Shown: positions 1-5,814, counted from the first letter of the stretch. The stretch is 5,814 bases of DNA from an uncultured Oscillospiraceae bacterium (GCA_934668295.1 CAKUND010000110.1:1-5814), one strand, 5' to 3'. Program-made: numbers and translations. Notes: generated by a model from the sequence alone, not told the origin.

Positions 1-749
1 TTGCCGCTGATGAGCGTGCCCGCATTCATGATGGTGAAGATGCAGATCAGCGGGACAAGGTGCGGCAGGGAGATATGGAGCATTTTCTGGAAGCGGCTTG
101 CGCCGTCGATCTCCGCCGCTTCGTAGAGCGAGGTATCAATGCCCATCAGGGCTGCGAAATACATCATGGAGCCCATGCCGATGCCCTTCCAGATGTTCAC
201 GACAGTCAGGATAAACGGCCAGTATTTCGGGTTCATATACACGTCAACGGGGTCACCGCCGAAGAACTGGATGATCTGGTTCATAAGACCGGTCCTCGGG
301 CTGAGGATGGCGTAGACGATGTAGCCGACAATGACCATCGACATGAAGTTCGGGAAGGTGATGATGGTCTGATACGTTTTCAGCCGGCGCCTGCTTGTGA
401 TCTCAAACAGCAAAAGTGCGATGATCACGTTTGTAACCGGACTGAGCACCATGAACAAAAGACCATAGAGCACCGTGTTGCGCAGCGCACGGTCAAGCGC
501 GACGGACTGGATGATCCACTTGAAGTTTGCAAGGCCGCACCAGTCGCTGCCGAGGATGCCCTTGGAGAATTTATAATTCTTGAACGGAATGATGACTGCG
601 GCTCCCATCGGCACATAGTTGAACAGGATATAGCCGATGATCGCCGGGATACACAGAAGCAGCAGCTGACGGCTGGCTTTTGTGTCCGCCCGGCCTTTGC
701 GGCCAAGGCGCGGCCCTTCCTTTTTTCTTTCCTTCGTCATGGTTCGCAT
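1..749 (-). CDS. LplB-type ABC sugar transporter permease, C-terminus cut off by window edge
   Basis: Inner-membrane permease subunit of a carbohydrate ABC importer (binding-protein-dependent transport family, LplB/YteP type). It would pair with a second permease and a solute-binding protein, probably encoded beyond the left edge. The first 249 residues are visible. A basic N-terminus (about residues 6-27) is followed by a first membrane segment near 28-55. Next come the family-typical 'KGILGS-W-GL-NF' stretch (63-76) and further membrane segments near 94-115, 129-150 and 178-202. The EAA loop, YEAAEIDGASRFQKMLHISLP (start Y209), is the contact site for the ATPase. I chose the ATG at 749 because GGAGG lies 5 bases upstream; the in-frame ATG at 740 would be 14 bases from it. 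The gene is preceded by its own promoter region with tandem repeats. Family assignment is firm; the transported sugar cannot be read from the sequence. Confidence 0.93.
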   Translation of the reverse strand, partial: MRTMTKERKKEGPRLGRKGRADTKASRQLLLLCIPAIIGYILFNYVPMGAAVIIPFKNYKFSKGILGSDWCGLANFKWIIQSVALDRALRNTVLYGLLFMVLSPVTNVIIALLLFEITSRRRLKTYQTIITFPNFMSMVIVGYIVYAILSPRTGLMNQIIQFFGGDPVDVYMNPKYWPFILTVVNIWKGIGMGSMMYFAALMGIDTSLYEAAEIDGASRFQKMLHISLPHLVPLICIFTIMNAGTLISG

Positions 750-790
750 GGGTTCCTCCGCTTTTGTTTTCTTCATTTTACGGGTTCGCG

Positions 791-819
791 TTTCTATTTC
801 CAAGTCGTAATTGCGACAA
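791..819 (-). promoter_or_regulatory. Candidate promoter of the permease gene
   Basis: Reading the minus strand, TTGTCG (819-814, 4 of 6 to the -35 consensus) and TAGAAA (796-791, 4 of 6 to the -10 consensus) are separated by exactly 17 bases. Transcription would start near 784, giving a leader of about 35 bases with GGAGG before the ATG at 749. The weak -35 lies inside the inner copy of a direct repeat, which is the arrangement expected of a promoter that needs an AraC-type activator. This is a prediction from spacing and matches only. Confidence 0.5.
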
Positions 820-843
820 TATTGGCAGGGTTTGCGACAATAT
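811..843. repeat. Two 12-base direct repeats, likely activator binding sites
   Basis: TTGCGACAATAT occurs perfectly at 811-822 and 832-843, 21 bases from start to start, which is two turns of the DNA helix. The two copies therefore face the same side of the DNA. AraC-family activators commonly bind pairs of direct repeats with such spacing, the inner one touching the -35 box, and the inner copy here contains the candidate -35 (814-819). The inner copy also forms part of a near-palindrome at 804-817 (GTCG-TAATTG-CGAC). The regulator encoded at 2124-1033 is the obvious candidate binder, but that link is inferred. Confidence 0.6.
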
Positions 844-894
844 CTTGTGCATTGCTTCTAAATACCAACTGTCGTTTTCCTTCTCTGTTGGTCA

Positions 895-914
895 ATTTTA
901 CATTGATTTTACAT
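895..914. repeat. Tandem 9-base repeat with 11-base period upstream of permease
   Basis: ATTTTACAT is found at 895-903 and again at 906-914 (ATGTAAAAT on the minus strand), separated by two bases. It lies in an AT-rich stretch 50-120 bases upstream of the repeat pair at 811-843. Each copy contains TAAAAT, which also resembles a -10 box on the minus strand, but no convincing -35 box lies at the right distance (TTATCC at 17 bases for the upstream copy, TTCAAG at 17 for the downstream copy). It may be a second protein site, an upstream promoter, or chance in AT-rich DNA. Confidence 0.3.
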
Positions 915-967
915 CCGCTTGAAAATTGGATAAATCGCACAAATCCAGTCGTTTCTTATTATGCAAA

Positions 968-993
968 GCGCACATGTATTTCTGCATGTGCGC
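968..993 (-). terminator. Probable terminator hairpin after the AraC regulator gene
   Basis: GCGCACATG (968-976) and CATGTGCGC (985-993) form a perfect 9-base stem around an 8-base loop, 40 bases past the stop of the regulator gene. On the minus strand the stem is followed by TTTGCATAATAAG, a short and imperfect T tract. GCAAA before and TTTGC after could extend the stem across a bulge. It fits a weak to moderate intrinsic terminator separating the operon from the permease promoter. The symmetrical sequence could alternatively be a protein site. Confidence 0.5.
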
Positions 994-1023
994 CCTGATT
1001 TGCTTTTGCATCGACGCTGCTGC

Positions 1024-1048
1024 GCCGCCGTCTTATTCCTGCGGCGGC
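1024..1048 (-). other. GC-only hairpin spanning the regulator stop codon
   Basis: GCCGCCG (1024-1030) and CGGCGGC (1042-1048) form a perfect seven-base G/C stem with an 11-base loop containing the TAA stop codon (1035-1033). No T tract follows on either strand, so it is not a standard terminator by itself. It could protect the 3' end of the mRNA or act together with the hairpin at 968-993. GC-rich coding DNA can produce such stems by chance. Confidence 0.35.
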
Positions 1049-2124
1049 TCCTTCCGCTGGCTCAGATTCAGCCTCTGCTGATATTCGCGCATGGAGCAGC
1101 CAGTACAGGTCTTGAAAGCGGTGCAGAAGCTCTTTTTGTCCTTGTAGCCCACGGCCTCCGGGATGGATTTGACATCCATTCCGTTCTTCAGCATTCCAAT
1201 GGCCGCCTTGATCCGAATGCGGAGCAGATACTCCGCAAACGTCTCATTCATCTCCGCGCGGAACTTTCGGACAAAGTGCCGTGAGCTGATATGGGCATAC
1301 GCCGCTACGCTCTCGGCAGTCAGCTTTTCTCCAAGGTGCGTCTGCATATAGACACAGGCGCGCCCAATGGTGTCGCTTTTCAGCGCATCCTCCTGCATAA
1401 TATAGCCCTTTTCCGCGAGCAGCTTCCAGATTGTGTCGATTTGCTTTGCCACAGCGTGTGTGGATGTCAGTTCCTCCAGCGGCGTGTCCATTATGCTGCT
1501 TCGGATTTGCAGGAAAAGCGCCTCATCGCGGCGGCGAATTTCCATGCGCAGCTCCTCCATCAGCGCACGCACCAGCAGCGTCTCGATGCAGAATGAATCA
1601 TTGGAAACCAGCGGCTTGATTCTGGAGTACAGCTGCCAATGCTCTTCGCAGATTTCCGGCCGCAAGGCCGTAAGCAAGCGCAGGAGCTTTGGAATAATCT
1701 CATCCCAATTGGTCTGGCCGCGCAGATATGCTTCTTCCCGACTTTCCGCGTGCAGCTCCTCAGCCGCACGGCTAAGCGCAGCGCGCAACGCGTCAATCCC
1801 ATCTGATTTCAGCAAAAAGTCATACGCGCCAAAGCGGACGACCTGCTGCGCGATTACGCAGTTCAGCGTATCTGCCAGAAAAATCACGCGCACGCGGGGA
1901 CAGTACTTGCGGACGGTTTCCGCAAGCTCGAAGCCGGACATATCCGGACACTGTACGTTTGTGACAAGCACATCCGCAACTTCGCCCTTTCGCAGCCATT
2001 GCAGCATATTTTCCGCTTTGGTTTCTCCACGAACCATTTCAAAGCCCAGCGAATAAAAATCAATGCTGTTAATTACATTGATGCGGTAGATCAGATCCGG
2101 ATCTGAAAAAAATGCTTCAAACAT
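1033..2124 (-). CDS. AraC-family regulator with a degenerate response-regulator receiver (YesN-like)
   Basis: Transcription factor of 363 residues. Residues 1-125 have the layout of a CheY-like receiver as in YesN, but key positions are changed. The phosphorylated Asp is Asn56 (in DVLVTNVQCPDMSG), the acidic pair is reduced to Ser7-Asp8, and the switch Ser/Thr is Ala84. Lys106 (in DFLLKS) is kept. Residues 126-250 are a helical linker of no recognised family. Residues 251-355 are a clear AraC two-helix-turn-helix domain, with LTAESVAAYAHISSRHFVRKF and VGYKDKKSFCTAFK; the usual G-x-TP after the second helix is G-CSM. GAGG lies six bases before the ATG. The gene follows the SMR pump by 66 bases with no terminator between, so it is probably the last gene of that operon. 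It most likely regulates sugar transport, perhaps the adjacent permease, without needing phosphorylation. The DNA-binding call is firm; the target is inferred. Confidence 0.92.
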   Translation of the reverse strand: MFEAFFSDPDLIYRINVINSIDFYSLGFEMVRGETKAENMLQWLRKGEVADVLVTNVQCPDMSGFELAETVRKYCPRVRVIFLADTLNCVIAQQVVRFGAYDFLLKSDGIDALRAALSRAAEELHAESREEAYLRGQTNWDEIIPKLLRLLTALRPEICEEHWQLYSRIKPLVSNDSFCIETLLVRALMEELRMEIRRRDEALFLQIRSSIMDTPLEELTSTHAVAKQIDTIWKLLAEKGYIMQEDALKSDTIGRACVYMQTHLGEKLTAESVAAYAHISSRHFVRKFRAEMNETFAEYLLRIRIKAAIGMLKNGMDVKSIPEAVGYKDKKSFCTAFKTCTGCSMREYQQRLNLSQRKEPPQE

Positions 2125-2190
2125 AGGCTACCTCACATCCATTCATTGGTGTTGCACCTGCCGGGACGGCAAAAACGCACAAAGCGGCTA

Positions 2191-2511
2191 TTACTTGTTT
2201 CCAAAGGCGTTCACCATTACGCAGCCGGCGGTAATCAGCACAAGACCGATGATTCCAACCGTGGAGAGTTTTTCCTTGTATGCAAAAATCGAAACCAGCG
2301 AGGTGACAATCAGTCCAACGCCGCACCAGGTTGCGTATCCGATATTCAGGTTGATCCGGTTCAGACTTTTTGCAAAGGTGTAATGGCAGACAATATACGC
2401 CGCCGCGCAAATCAGCGACGGGGTCAGCTTTGTAAAGCCCTCCGTCTGCTTCAGATAGCTTGTGGCGATAACCTCCGAGACAATTGCAATGGCAAGAAAT
2501 GCATATTCCAT
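2191..2511 (-). CDS. Small multidrug resistance (SMR) efflux pump, Qac/EmrE type
   Basis: A 106-residue, four-helix inner-membrane protein, the usual length for SMR pumps, which work as antiparallel dimers exchanging protons for cationic compounds. The essential membrane Glu is Glu13 in the first helix (IVSEVIATSYLKQTEGFT). Tyr39 and Trp62 match the substrate-pocket Tyr and Trp of EmrE, and LNIGYATWCGVG closely resembles the matching stretch of QacC. The SEVIATSYLK start points to the drug-exporting Qac branch rather than the guanidine exporters, though this is a judgement by eye. The ATG at 2511 is six bases after the stop of the HAD gene, and GAGG, four bases before the ATG, overlaps that stop codon. 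Translation of the two genes is therefore probably coupled. The natural substrate is unknown, and many chromosomal members are not true resistance genes. Confidence 0.93.
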   Translation of the reverse strand: MEYAFLAIAIVSEVIATSYLKQTEGFTKLTPSLICAAAYIVCHYTFAKSLNRINLNIGYATWCGVGLIVTSLVSIFAYKEKLSTVGIIGLVLITAGCVMVNAFGNK

Positions 2512-2517
2512 TTTGCC

Positions 2518-3276
2518 TCACAGTCCTTTCTGTTCTAATTGCCGGATGAGTGCCGGAACATCGGCGACGGAATCCAAAATGTAATCCGCCGCAGGCGCCA
2601 GCTGCTCTCTGGATGAAACGCCGCTTAAAACACCAACGGCGATTGCGCCGCCGTTGTGCGCAAAGTTCATGTCGTTTATCGTGTCGCCCACAACAAGGAT
2701 ATTTTCCGGCGCGATGTGCCACTGCGCCGCGGCGCGCGAAATGATGCGCCCATCCGGCTTTAACGGCATATCCCCTGCCATCTGATCTCCCGCGAAAAAG
2801 GAGAACAGCGGCAGAATCTGCAAGCCTTTCAGACATTTGACCGCGGCCTCGCAGGTATCCGTGGTTGCAACGCCGAAATGAATGCTCTTTTCATGCAGCG
2901 GCTGCAAAATGGCCGGCAAATCTCCAATGCCCTTGATACTTTTGTTCTCCGCAAAGCTCTCCTCGTCAAAATACCGGGTGAGCTTTCCCTCCAAATCCCG
3001 CGTGTCAACCGGTGCTTGCGCGTGCATCGCTTCCAGCGCCGGCTTCATGTCAATCGCCATATCCAAAAATGTTTTCCACGCGAATGAACCGTCAGGAAGC
3101 ACGTGATTTTGTATAATTCCGATAGAATTGAGCGCTTTTTCCGTGTGGATATCGGTGACTGGGATTTTGTAATCCGAAAGAATGCGCCGGATGACGCACT
3201 GCGCGGCAGGAATCCAGAATTCGTTGAAATCCAGCAGCGTTCCGTCTTTGTCAAAAATAATCCCGGATATTTTCAT
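2518..3276 (-). CDS. HAD-superfamily phosphatase, phosphoglycolate phosphatase-like
   Basis: A cytosolic Mg-dependent phosphatase of 252 residues. All four HAD motifs are present. Motif I is FDKDGTLLD, with nucleophile Asp9 and acid/base Asp11. Motif II is the Thr in GVATTDT (about 138-139). Motif III is Lys173 in PLKPDG. Motif IV is GDTINDMNFA, with Asp198 and Asp202. A helical cap lies between motifs I and II (about 16-115), as in subfamily I enzymes such as Gph or PpaX. The substrate cannot be told from sequence: phosphoglycolate, pyrophosphate and sugar phosphates are all possible. The ATG at 3276 begins directly with the motif I strand (MKISGIIFDKDG), as in relatives, and AAAGGA lies 12 bases upstream, rather far. 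It is the first gene of a likely operon with the SMR pump and AraC regulator, read from the promoter region at 3388-3471. Confidence 0.93.
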   Translation of the reverse strand: MKISGIIFDKDGTLLDFNEFWIPAAQCVIRRILSDYKIPVTDIHTEKALNSIGIIQNHVLPDGSFAWKTFLDMAIDMKPALEAMHAQAPVDTRDLEGKLTRYFDEESFAENKSIKGIGDLPAILQPLHEKSIHFGVATTDTCEAAVKCLKGLQILPLFSFFAGDQMAGDMPLKPDGRIISRAAAQWHIAPENILVVGDTINDMNFAHNGGAIAVGVLSGVSSREQLAPAADYILDSVADVPALIRQLEQKGL

Positions 3277-3337
3277 GTGATCTCTCTGTCCTTTCTCTTG
3301 CAGAACGTAATGCTGCGCTTCATAACAGCAGACAGTT

Positions 3338-3354
3338 ACATTCTAAAAGAATGT
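3338..3354. promoter_or_regulatory. Perfect 17-base dyad in the HAD leader, possible operator
   Basis: ACATTCT and AGAATGT flank AAA, giving a perfect inverted repeat with seven-base arms and a three-base centre. It sits downstream of both candidate promoters, inside the leader of the HAD-SMR-AraC transcript. The short spacer suits a dimeric repressor better than an RNA hairpin, since a three-base loop with an AT-rich stem would be weak. No known operator was recognised. Confidence 0.4.
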
Positions 3355-3387
3355 GAGCCAGTACGAACAGGGTGCATTCATGACATT

Positions 3388-3415
3388 TTTATACGCAATC
3401 ACGCCATGATTGCAA
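3388..3415 (-). promoter_or_regulatory. Candidate promoter with embedded operator for the HAD-SMR-AraC operon
   Basis: On the minus strand TTGCAA (3415-3410, 4 of 6) and TATAAA (3393-3388, 5 of 6) are 16 bases apart, with a predicted start near 3381 and a leader of about 105 bases. A perfect dyad, GCAATCA (3395-3401) and TGATTGC (3407-3413) around CGCCA, fills the space between the two boxes and overlaps the -35. A repressor bound there would block RNA polymerase. The promoter and operator are predictions from spacing and symmetry. Confidence 0.5.
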
Positions 3416-3421
3416 TTGCTC

Positions 3422-3471
3422 TTAAAAAGTGTGCATGCTATGATTTTAAAAGAAAGCAACCGGAGAATCAA
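3422..3471 (-). promoter_or_regulatory. Second candidate promoter upstream of the HAD operon, with an AT-rich dyad
   Basis: On the minus strand TTGATT (3471-3466, 4 of 6) and TAAAAT (3448-3443, 5 of 6) have the ideal 17-base spacing. The -10 overlaps one arm of an imperfect dyad: TTAAAA (3422-3427) and TTTTAA (3444-3449) placed symmetrically around GCATGC (3433-3438). This promoter lies just beyond the GH94 terminator. It may be the main promoter, a second one, or an alternative to the one at 3388-3415. Confidence 0.4.
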
Positions 3472-3477
3472 GCGTTT

Positions 3478-3520
3478 GAAAAAGAACCACCAGTCATGTG
3501 TGCAATGCATGACTGGTGGT
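3478..3520 (-). terminator. Intrinsic terminator of the GH94 gene
   Basis: ACCACCAGTCATG (3486-3498) and CATGACTGGTGGT (3508-3520) form a perfect 13-base stem with a nine-base loop. On the minus strand the stem is followed directly by TCTTTTTC (3485-3478). It begins five bases after the GH94 stop codon (3528-3526). Long stem plus T tract makes this a convincing Rho-independent terminator, separating GH94 from the downstream operon. Confidence 0.88.
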
Positions 3521-3525
3521 CTCCT

Positions 3526-5814
3526 TTATACAGTAACGGTCAGCTGCTTTCTTCCGTCCACATGCTGGAGAAGCAGCTTTTGGTTTTTCGTAATGGTGAT
3601 CTCATACCGGCAGCCGCGGAACACGCGGGTGACTTTTGCCAGGAGCAGATGCTCCGGCAGGCAGGGGTCGATCTCGAGGCCGTCCCACTTTGGGCGGATG
3701 CCCAAAATGTACTGCGTCGCGGCCAGATACATCCATGCCGCCGTTCCGGTCAGCCACGAGACGTTGGCCAGGCCGAATTTGTCGCTCTCCGGGCCGAAGA
3801 TGTTCGAGGAATACACATACGGCTCCGCCTTATAGCGCTCCGCGCCTGCGGTTTTCTGCGCGATCATCGGCAGAAGCTGGTGGTAGTATTTCCATGCGTT
3901 TTCCGGACGCCCCAGCATACATTCTGCAATAATTGCCCATGTATTCGCGTGGCAGAAGACGCTGCCGTTTTCGCCGCAGCCCTTGTTGTAGCAGGTCAGG
4001 TTTTCTTCCTTTGTCGGGTAGTCCGTCGTCATGGCCGGGTGAATTTTCTTGATACCGAGATCGGTATCCAAGTATTCTTTCACGCTGTTCATGGCCTGTC
4101 TCTGCTGCTTCTGTGTGCCGAGGCCGCTGAGAACGGCCCAGCTCTGCGTATTGAGCCAGATCTTTGCCTGCGGCTCGGACTCCGAGCCGATAAAGCGGCC
4201 CTCGTCCGTGATGCAGCGGCGGAACCATGCGCCATCCCACGCAAGCGTGCGGCAAAGCTCCTGCTGGCGGGCATAGAGCGCTTTGCATTCCTCTGCAAAT
4301 TCCGGTTCGCCCTTGCGCTCGGCCAGTTCCTGCATCATGCGCAGCGCGACGGCAAACTGCATCCCCGTCCAGATGCTCTCGCCCTTCCCCTTGCGGCAGA
4401 CCTTATAGAGCATATCGTTCCAGTCGGAGCTGAGCATCAGCGGGAAGCCGTGCGCGCCCATGTTCTGCGTGGTGAAGCGGATAGACTTCTTGATATGCTC
4501 CCAGATCGTGCCGCTGCCGCCGTCGAAATACGGAGCCGGCGTGTCGAGGTACGAAACGTTTCCCTCTTCCAGCGCGATGTGATAGGCGTCCATGACCAGC
4601 CAGAGGTGGTTATCCGAGTGGATGCGCGTGACCGGCTCCCAACCCTCGGTGGGGAAGAAATAGTGGTTGCAGTGGCCGTCCTGATACTGCTGGGTCAGGA
4701 GCAGTTCAAATTTCTCTTTTGCCCGGTCAAGCTGCAAGGGGATCATGGCGAGAATGTCCTGCGCGGTGTCGCGCACGCCGATGCCGCGGAACGTACCAGT
4801 GGCGTAGTAGCTGATATTCCGGGAGAAGTGGAAGTTCCGCTCCATCTGGTAGGGATTCCAGATGTTGATCATCGTCTCCGCGTCCTTGTCCGGGAGGCTG
4901 CACTGGAAGCCGGAGAAAAAGTCCTCCCATGTTGCCGCCAGCTTCTGCATGGACGCGGCGAAAAAGTCAGGGGCTTTGCAGGCGGCAAGGGACTTGGAAA
5001 TCTCGCTCTCCGTCATCTCCGTGCCGAGATAGATATTGACCGACTTCGTTTCCCCGGCGCGGAGCGTCAGCGGCAGTTCCAGCGCGAAGCACGGATCGCC
5101 GCCAAAGAGTGTGGAGTTTTTCAGATGTTCGTGTTCGAGTCCGATTGGCGCTTCCTCACTGCGGTAGCTGCCGACAAATTCATCACGGTCGCAGTCAAAT
5201 CCGGCGGCGGGCGCGTCGCTTGCAAAGTAGACAAGCGGCGTCTCGTCGGGCTTCGGCTGGTTTTCCACGCCGTAGCGGTAAATGAGCACGCCGTCCTTTT
5301 CGTAGACAGAAAGCTGGTGCTTATTGTAGCACTGCCATTGCAGCTCGCGCATGAACTCCATCATGCCAAGCTCGACATAGGGATAGATGGTCACATCCCG
5401 GTCACAGTCGGAGCGCAGCTCCAGATGCCAGAGCATGACGTCTTTCAGCGGGCTGACCAGATACGTCGCCTCGGCGTGCAGGCCGTCACGCTCCGCTGAG
5501 AAGCGGGTGTAGCCCATGCCGTGCGCAGCCTCCCATTTCTCAGGCTTACATGCGCACGGTTCGCTCGTCGGGCACCAGACAGAATCGCCGTCCTTGATGT
5601 AGGTATAAAATCCGCTGCGGTCGGTCGGCAGGTGGAAGAAGCGGTAGTGGTTGATGCGCCAGATCTGCGGCGAACGGTACCAAGCAACGCCGCCGCCCGC
5701 CTGCGAGATCATCGCGTGGAGCGTCCCGTTGGACAGATAGTTCATCCACGGGGTCGGCATATTGTACCGGGACAGCACAATTTCCCGATTCTGATTCTCA
5801 AAACGGTATGGGTT
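3526..5814 (-). CDS. GH94 glycoside phosphorylase (cellobiose/chitobiose phosphorylase-like), N-terminus beyond window edge
   Basis: Cytosolic enzymes of this family split a beta-linked disaccharide with phosphate, giving a sugar-1-phosphate and a free acceptor sugar. There are 762 visible residues plus the stop; the frame is open to the right edge and starts NPYRFENQNREIVLSRYN. Since 'F--ENREYVI-rp-TP-PW-NYL' is the usual N-terminus, only a few residues are missing and the GTG at 5778 is not the start. Numbering from the edge, an N-terminal beta-sandwich is followed by a helical barrel. FRGIGVRDTAQD (Arg343, Arg348, Asp349) is the substrate-binding stretch, and SDWNDML carries the general-acid Asp467. 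GENGSVFCHANTW (His622) and WLTGTAAW (Thr691) match the phosphate-binding positions. IRPKWDGLEIDPCLP near the C-terminus is also typical. Family certain; the acceptor sugar (glucose, GlcNAc, gluconate, longer oligomers) is not determined. The gene ends at a strong terminator. Confidence 0.93.
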   Translation of the reverse strand, partial: NPYRFENQNREIVLSRYNMPTPWMNYLSNGTLHAMISQAGGGVAWYRSPQIWRINHYRFFHLPTDRSGFYTYIKDGDSVWCPTSEPCACKPEKWEAAHGMGYTRFSAERDGLHAEATYLVSPLKDVMLWHLELRSDCDRDVTIYPYVELGMMEFMRELQWQCYNKHQLSVYEKDGVLIYRYGVENQPKPDETPLVYFASDAPAAGFDCDRDEFVGSYRSEEAPIGLEHEHLKNSTLFGGDPCFALELPLTLRAGETKSVNIYLGTEMTESEISKSLAACKAPDFFAASMQKLAATWEDFFSGFQCSLPDKDAETMINIWNPYQMERNFHFSRNISYYATGTFRGIGVRDTAQDILAMIPLQLDRAKEKFELLLTQQYQDGHCNHYFFPTEGWEPVTRIHSDNHLWLVMDAYHIALEEGNVSYLDTPAPYFDGGSGTIWEHIKKSIRFTTQNMGAHGFPLMLSSDWNDMLYKVCRKGKGESIWTGMQFAVALRMMQELAERKGEPEFAEECKALYARQQELCRTLAWDGAWFRRCITDEGRFIGSESEPQAKIWLNTQSWAVLSGLGTQKQQRQAMNSVKEYLDTDLGIKKIHPAMTTDYPTKEENLTCYNKGCGENGSVFCHANTWAIIAECMLGRPENAWKYYHQLLPMIAQKTAGAERYKAEPYVYSSNIFGPESDKFGLANVSWLTGTAAWMYLAATQYILGIRPKWDGLEIDPCLPEHLLLAKVTRVFRGCRYEITITKNQKLLLQHVDGRKQLTVTV

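Noticed and set aside
811..843. Direct repeats as a CRISPR array or attachment site
   Set aside because: There are only two 12-base copies with a nine-base gap, no cas or integrase gene, and a promoter context that explains them better.
60..998. Open frame of 312 codons on the plus strand
   Set aside because: It lies opposite the permease gene, shows no known domain, has low-complexity His/Asp/Arg content, and continues through the promoter region and regulatory repeats.
2159..2171. Small hairpin TGCCG-GGA-CGGCA between the SMR and AraC genes as a terminator
   Set aside because: The stem is five bases and the T run on the minus strand comes before, not after, the hairpin; the plus strand has A's after it. 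The two genes are better read as one operon.
2117..2836. Open frame of 239 codons on the minus strand across the HAD and SMR genes
   Set aside because: It is out of frame with two recognisable proteins and has Arg/Gly/Cys-rich composition with no domain.
3277..3387. Guanidine riboswitch in the leader of the SMR operon
   Set aside because: No ACGR-loop hairpin pair or conserved ykkC-like G-rich motifs are seen, and the pump resembles the Qac branch rather than guanidine exporters.
3103..5499. Very long open frame (798 codons) on the plus strand opposite the GH94 gene
   Set aside because: The minus strand encodes a protein with all GH94 motifs. The plus frame has no recognisable domain, is rich in Arg, Ala and His as expected of an antisense shadow, and runs across the terminator and the HAD gene start.
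5776..5778. GTG as start codon of the GH94 gene
   Set aside because: The same frame stays open to the window edge and the upstream residues (FENQNREIV) match the conserved N-terminus of the family, so the true start lies outside the window.

Overview
The window reads as a piece of a Gram-positive chromosome, most likely a gut-type Clostridia (Oscillospiraceae/Lachnospiraceae-like). That is an inference from three things: an LplB-type sugar permease next to a YesN-type AraC regulator, G/C-rich codon third positions with AT-rich intergenic gaps, and strong GGAGG/GAGG ribosome binding sites. All five genes lie on the minus strand, so transcription runs from the right edge to the left edge. No tRNA, rRNA, insertion sequence, CRISPR array or phage gene was seen.

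From right to left: (1) 5814-3526 is a GH94 (cellobiose/chitobiose phosphorylase-like) enzyme whose N-terminus lies just outside the window. It ends at a strong terminator hairpin (3478-3520). (2) 3525-3277 is a 249-base intergenic region with two candidate promoters and three dyads that could be operators. (3) 3276-1033 is a likely three-gene operon of a HAD-family phosphatase, a small multidrug resistance (SMR, Qac-type) pump and an AraC-type response regulator. The first two genes are 6 bases apart, the next two 66 bases. It ends in a GC-rich hairpin over the stop codon followed by a second hairpin (968-993). (4) 1032-750 is a 283-base promoter region with a 12-base perfect direct repeat, spaced 21 bases start to start. 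The inner copy overlaps a candidate -35 box. (5) 749-1 is the N-terminal 249 residues of an LplB-type ABC sugar permease, cut by the left edge.

Taken together this looks like an oligosaccharide-use locus. An ABC importer would bring in a sugar, a cytosolic GH94 phosphorylase would split a beta-linked disaccharide with phosphate, and an AraC/YesN regulator would switch on the importer through the tandem repeats. The most notable points are that the regulator's receiver domain has lost its phosphorylation aspartate (Asn56), with no histidine kinase gene beside it, and that a textbook two-site AraC-type target sits in front of the permease. The HAD and SMR genes do not obviously belong to sugar uptake. 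No wholly new system is evident.
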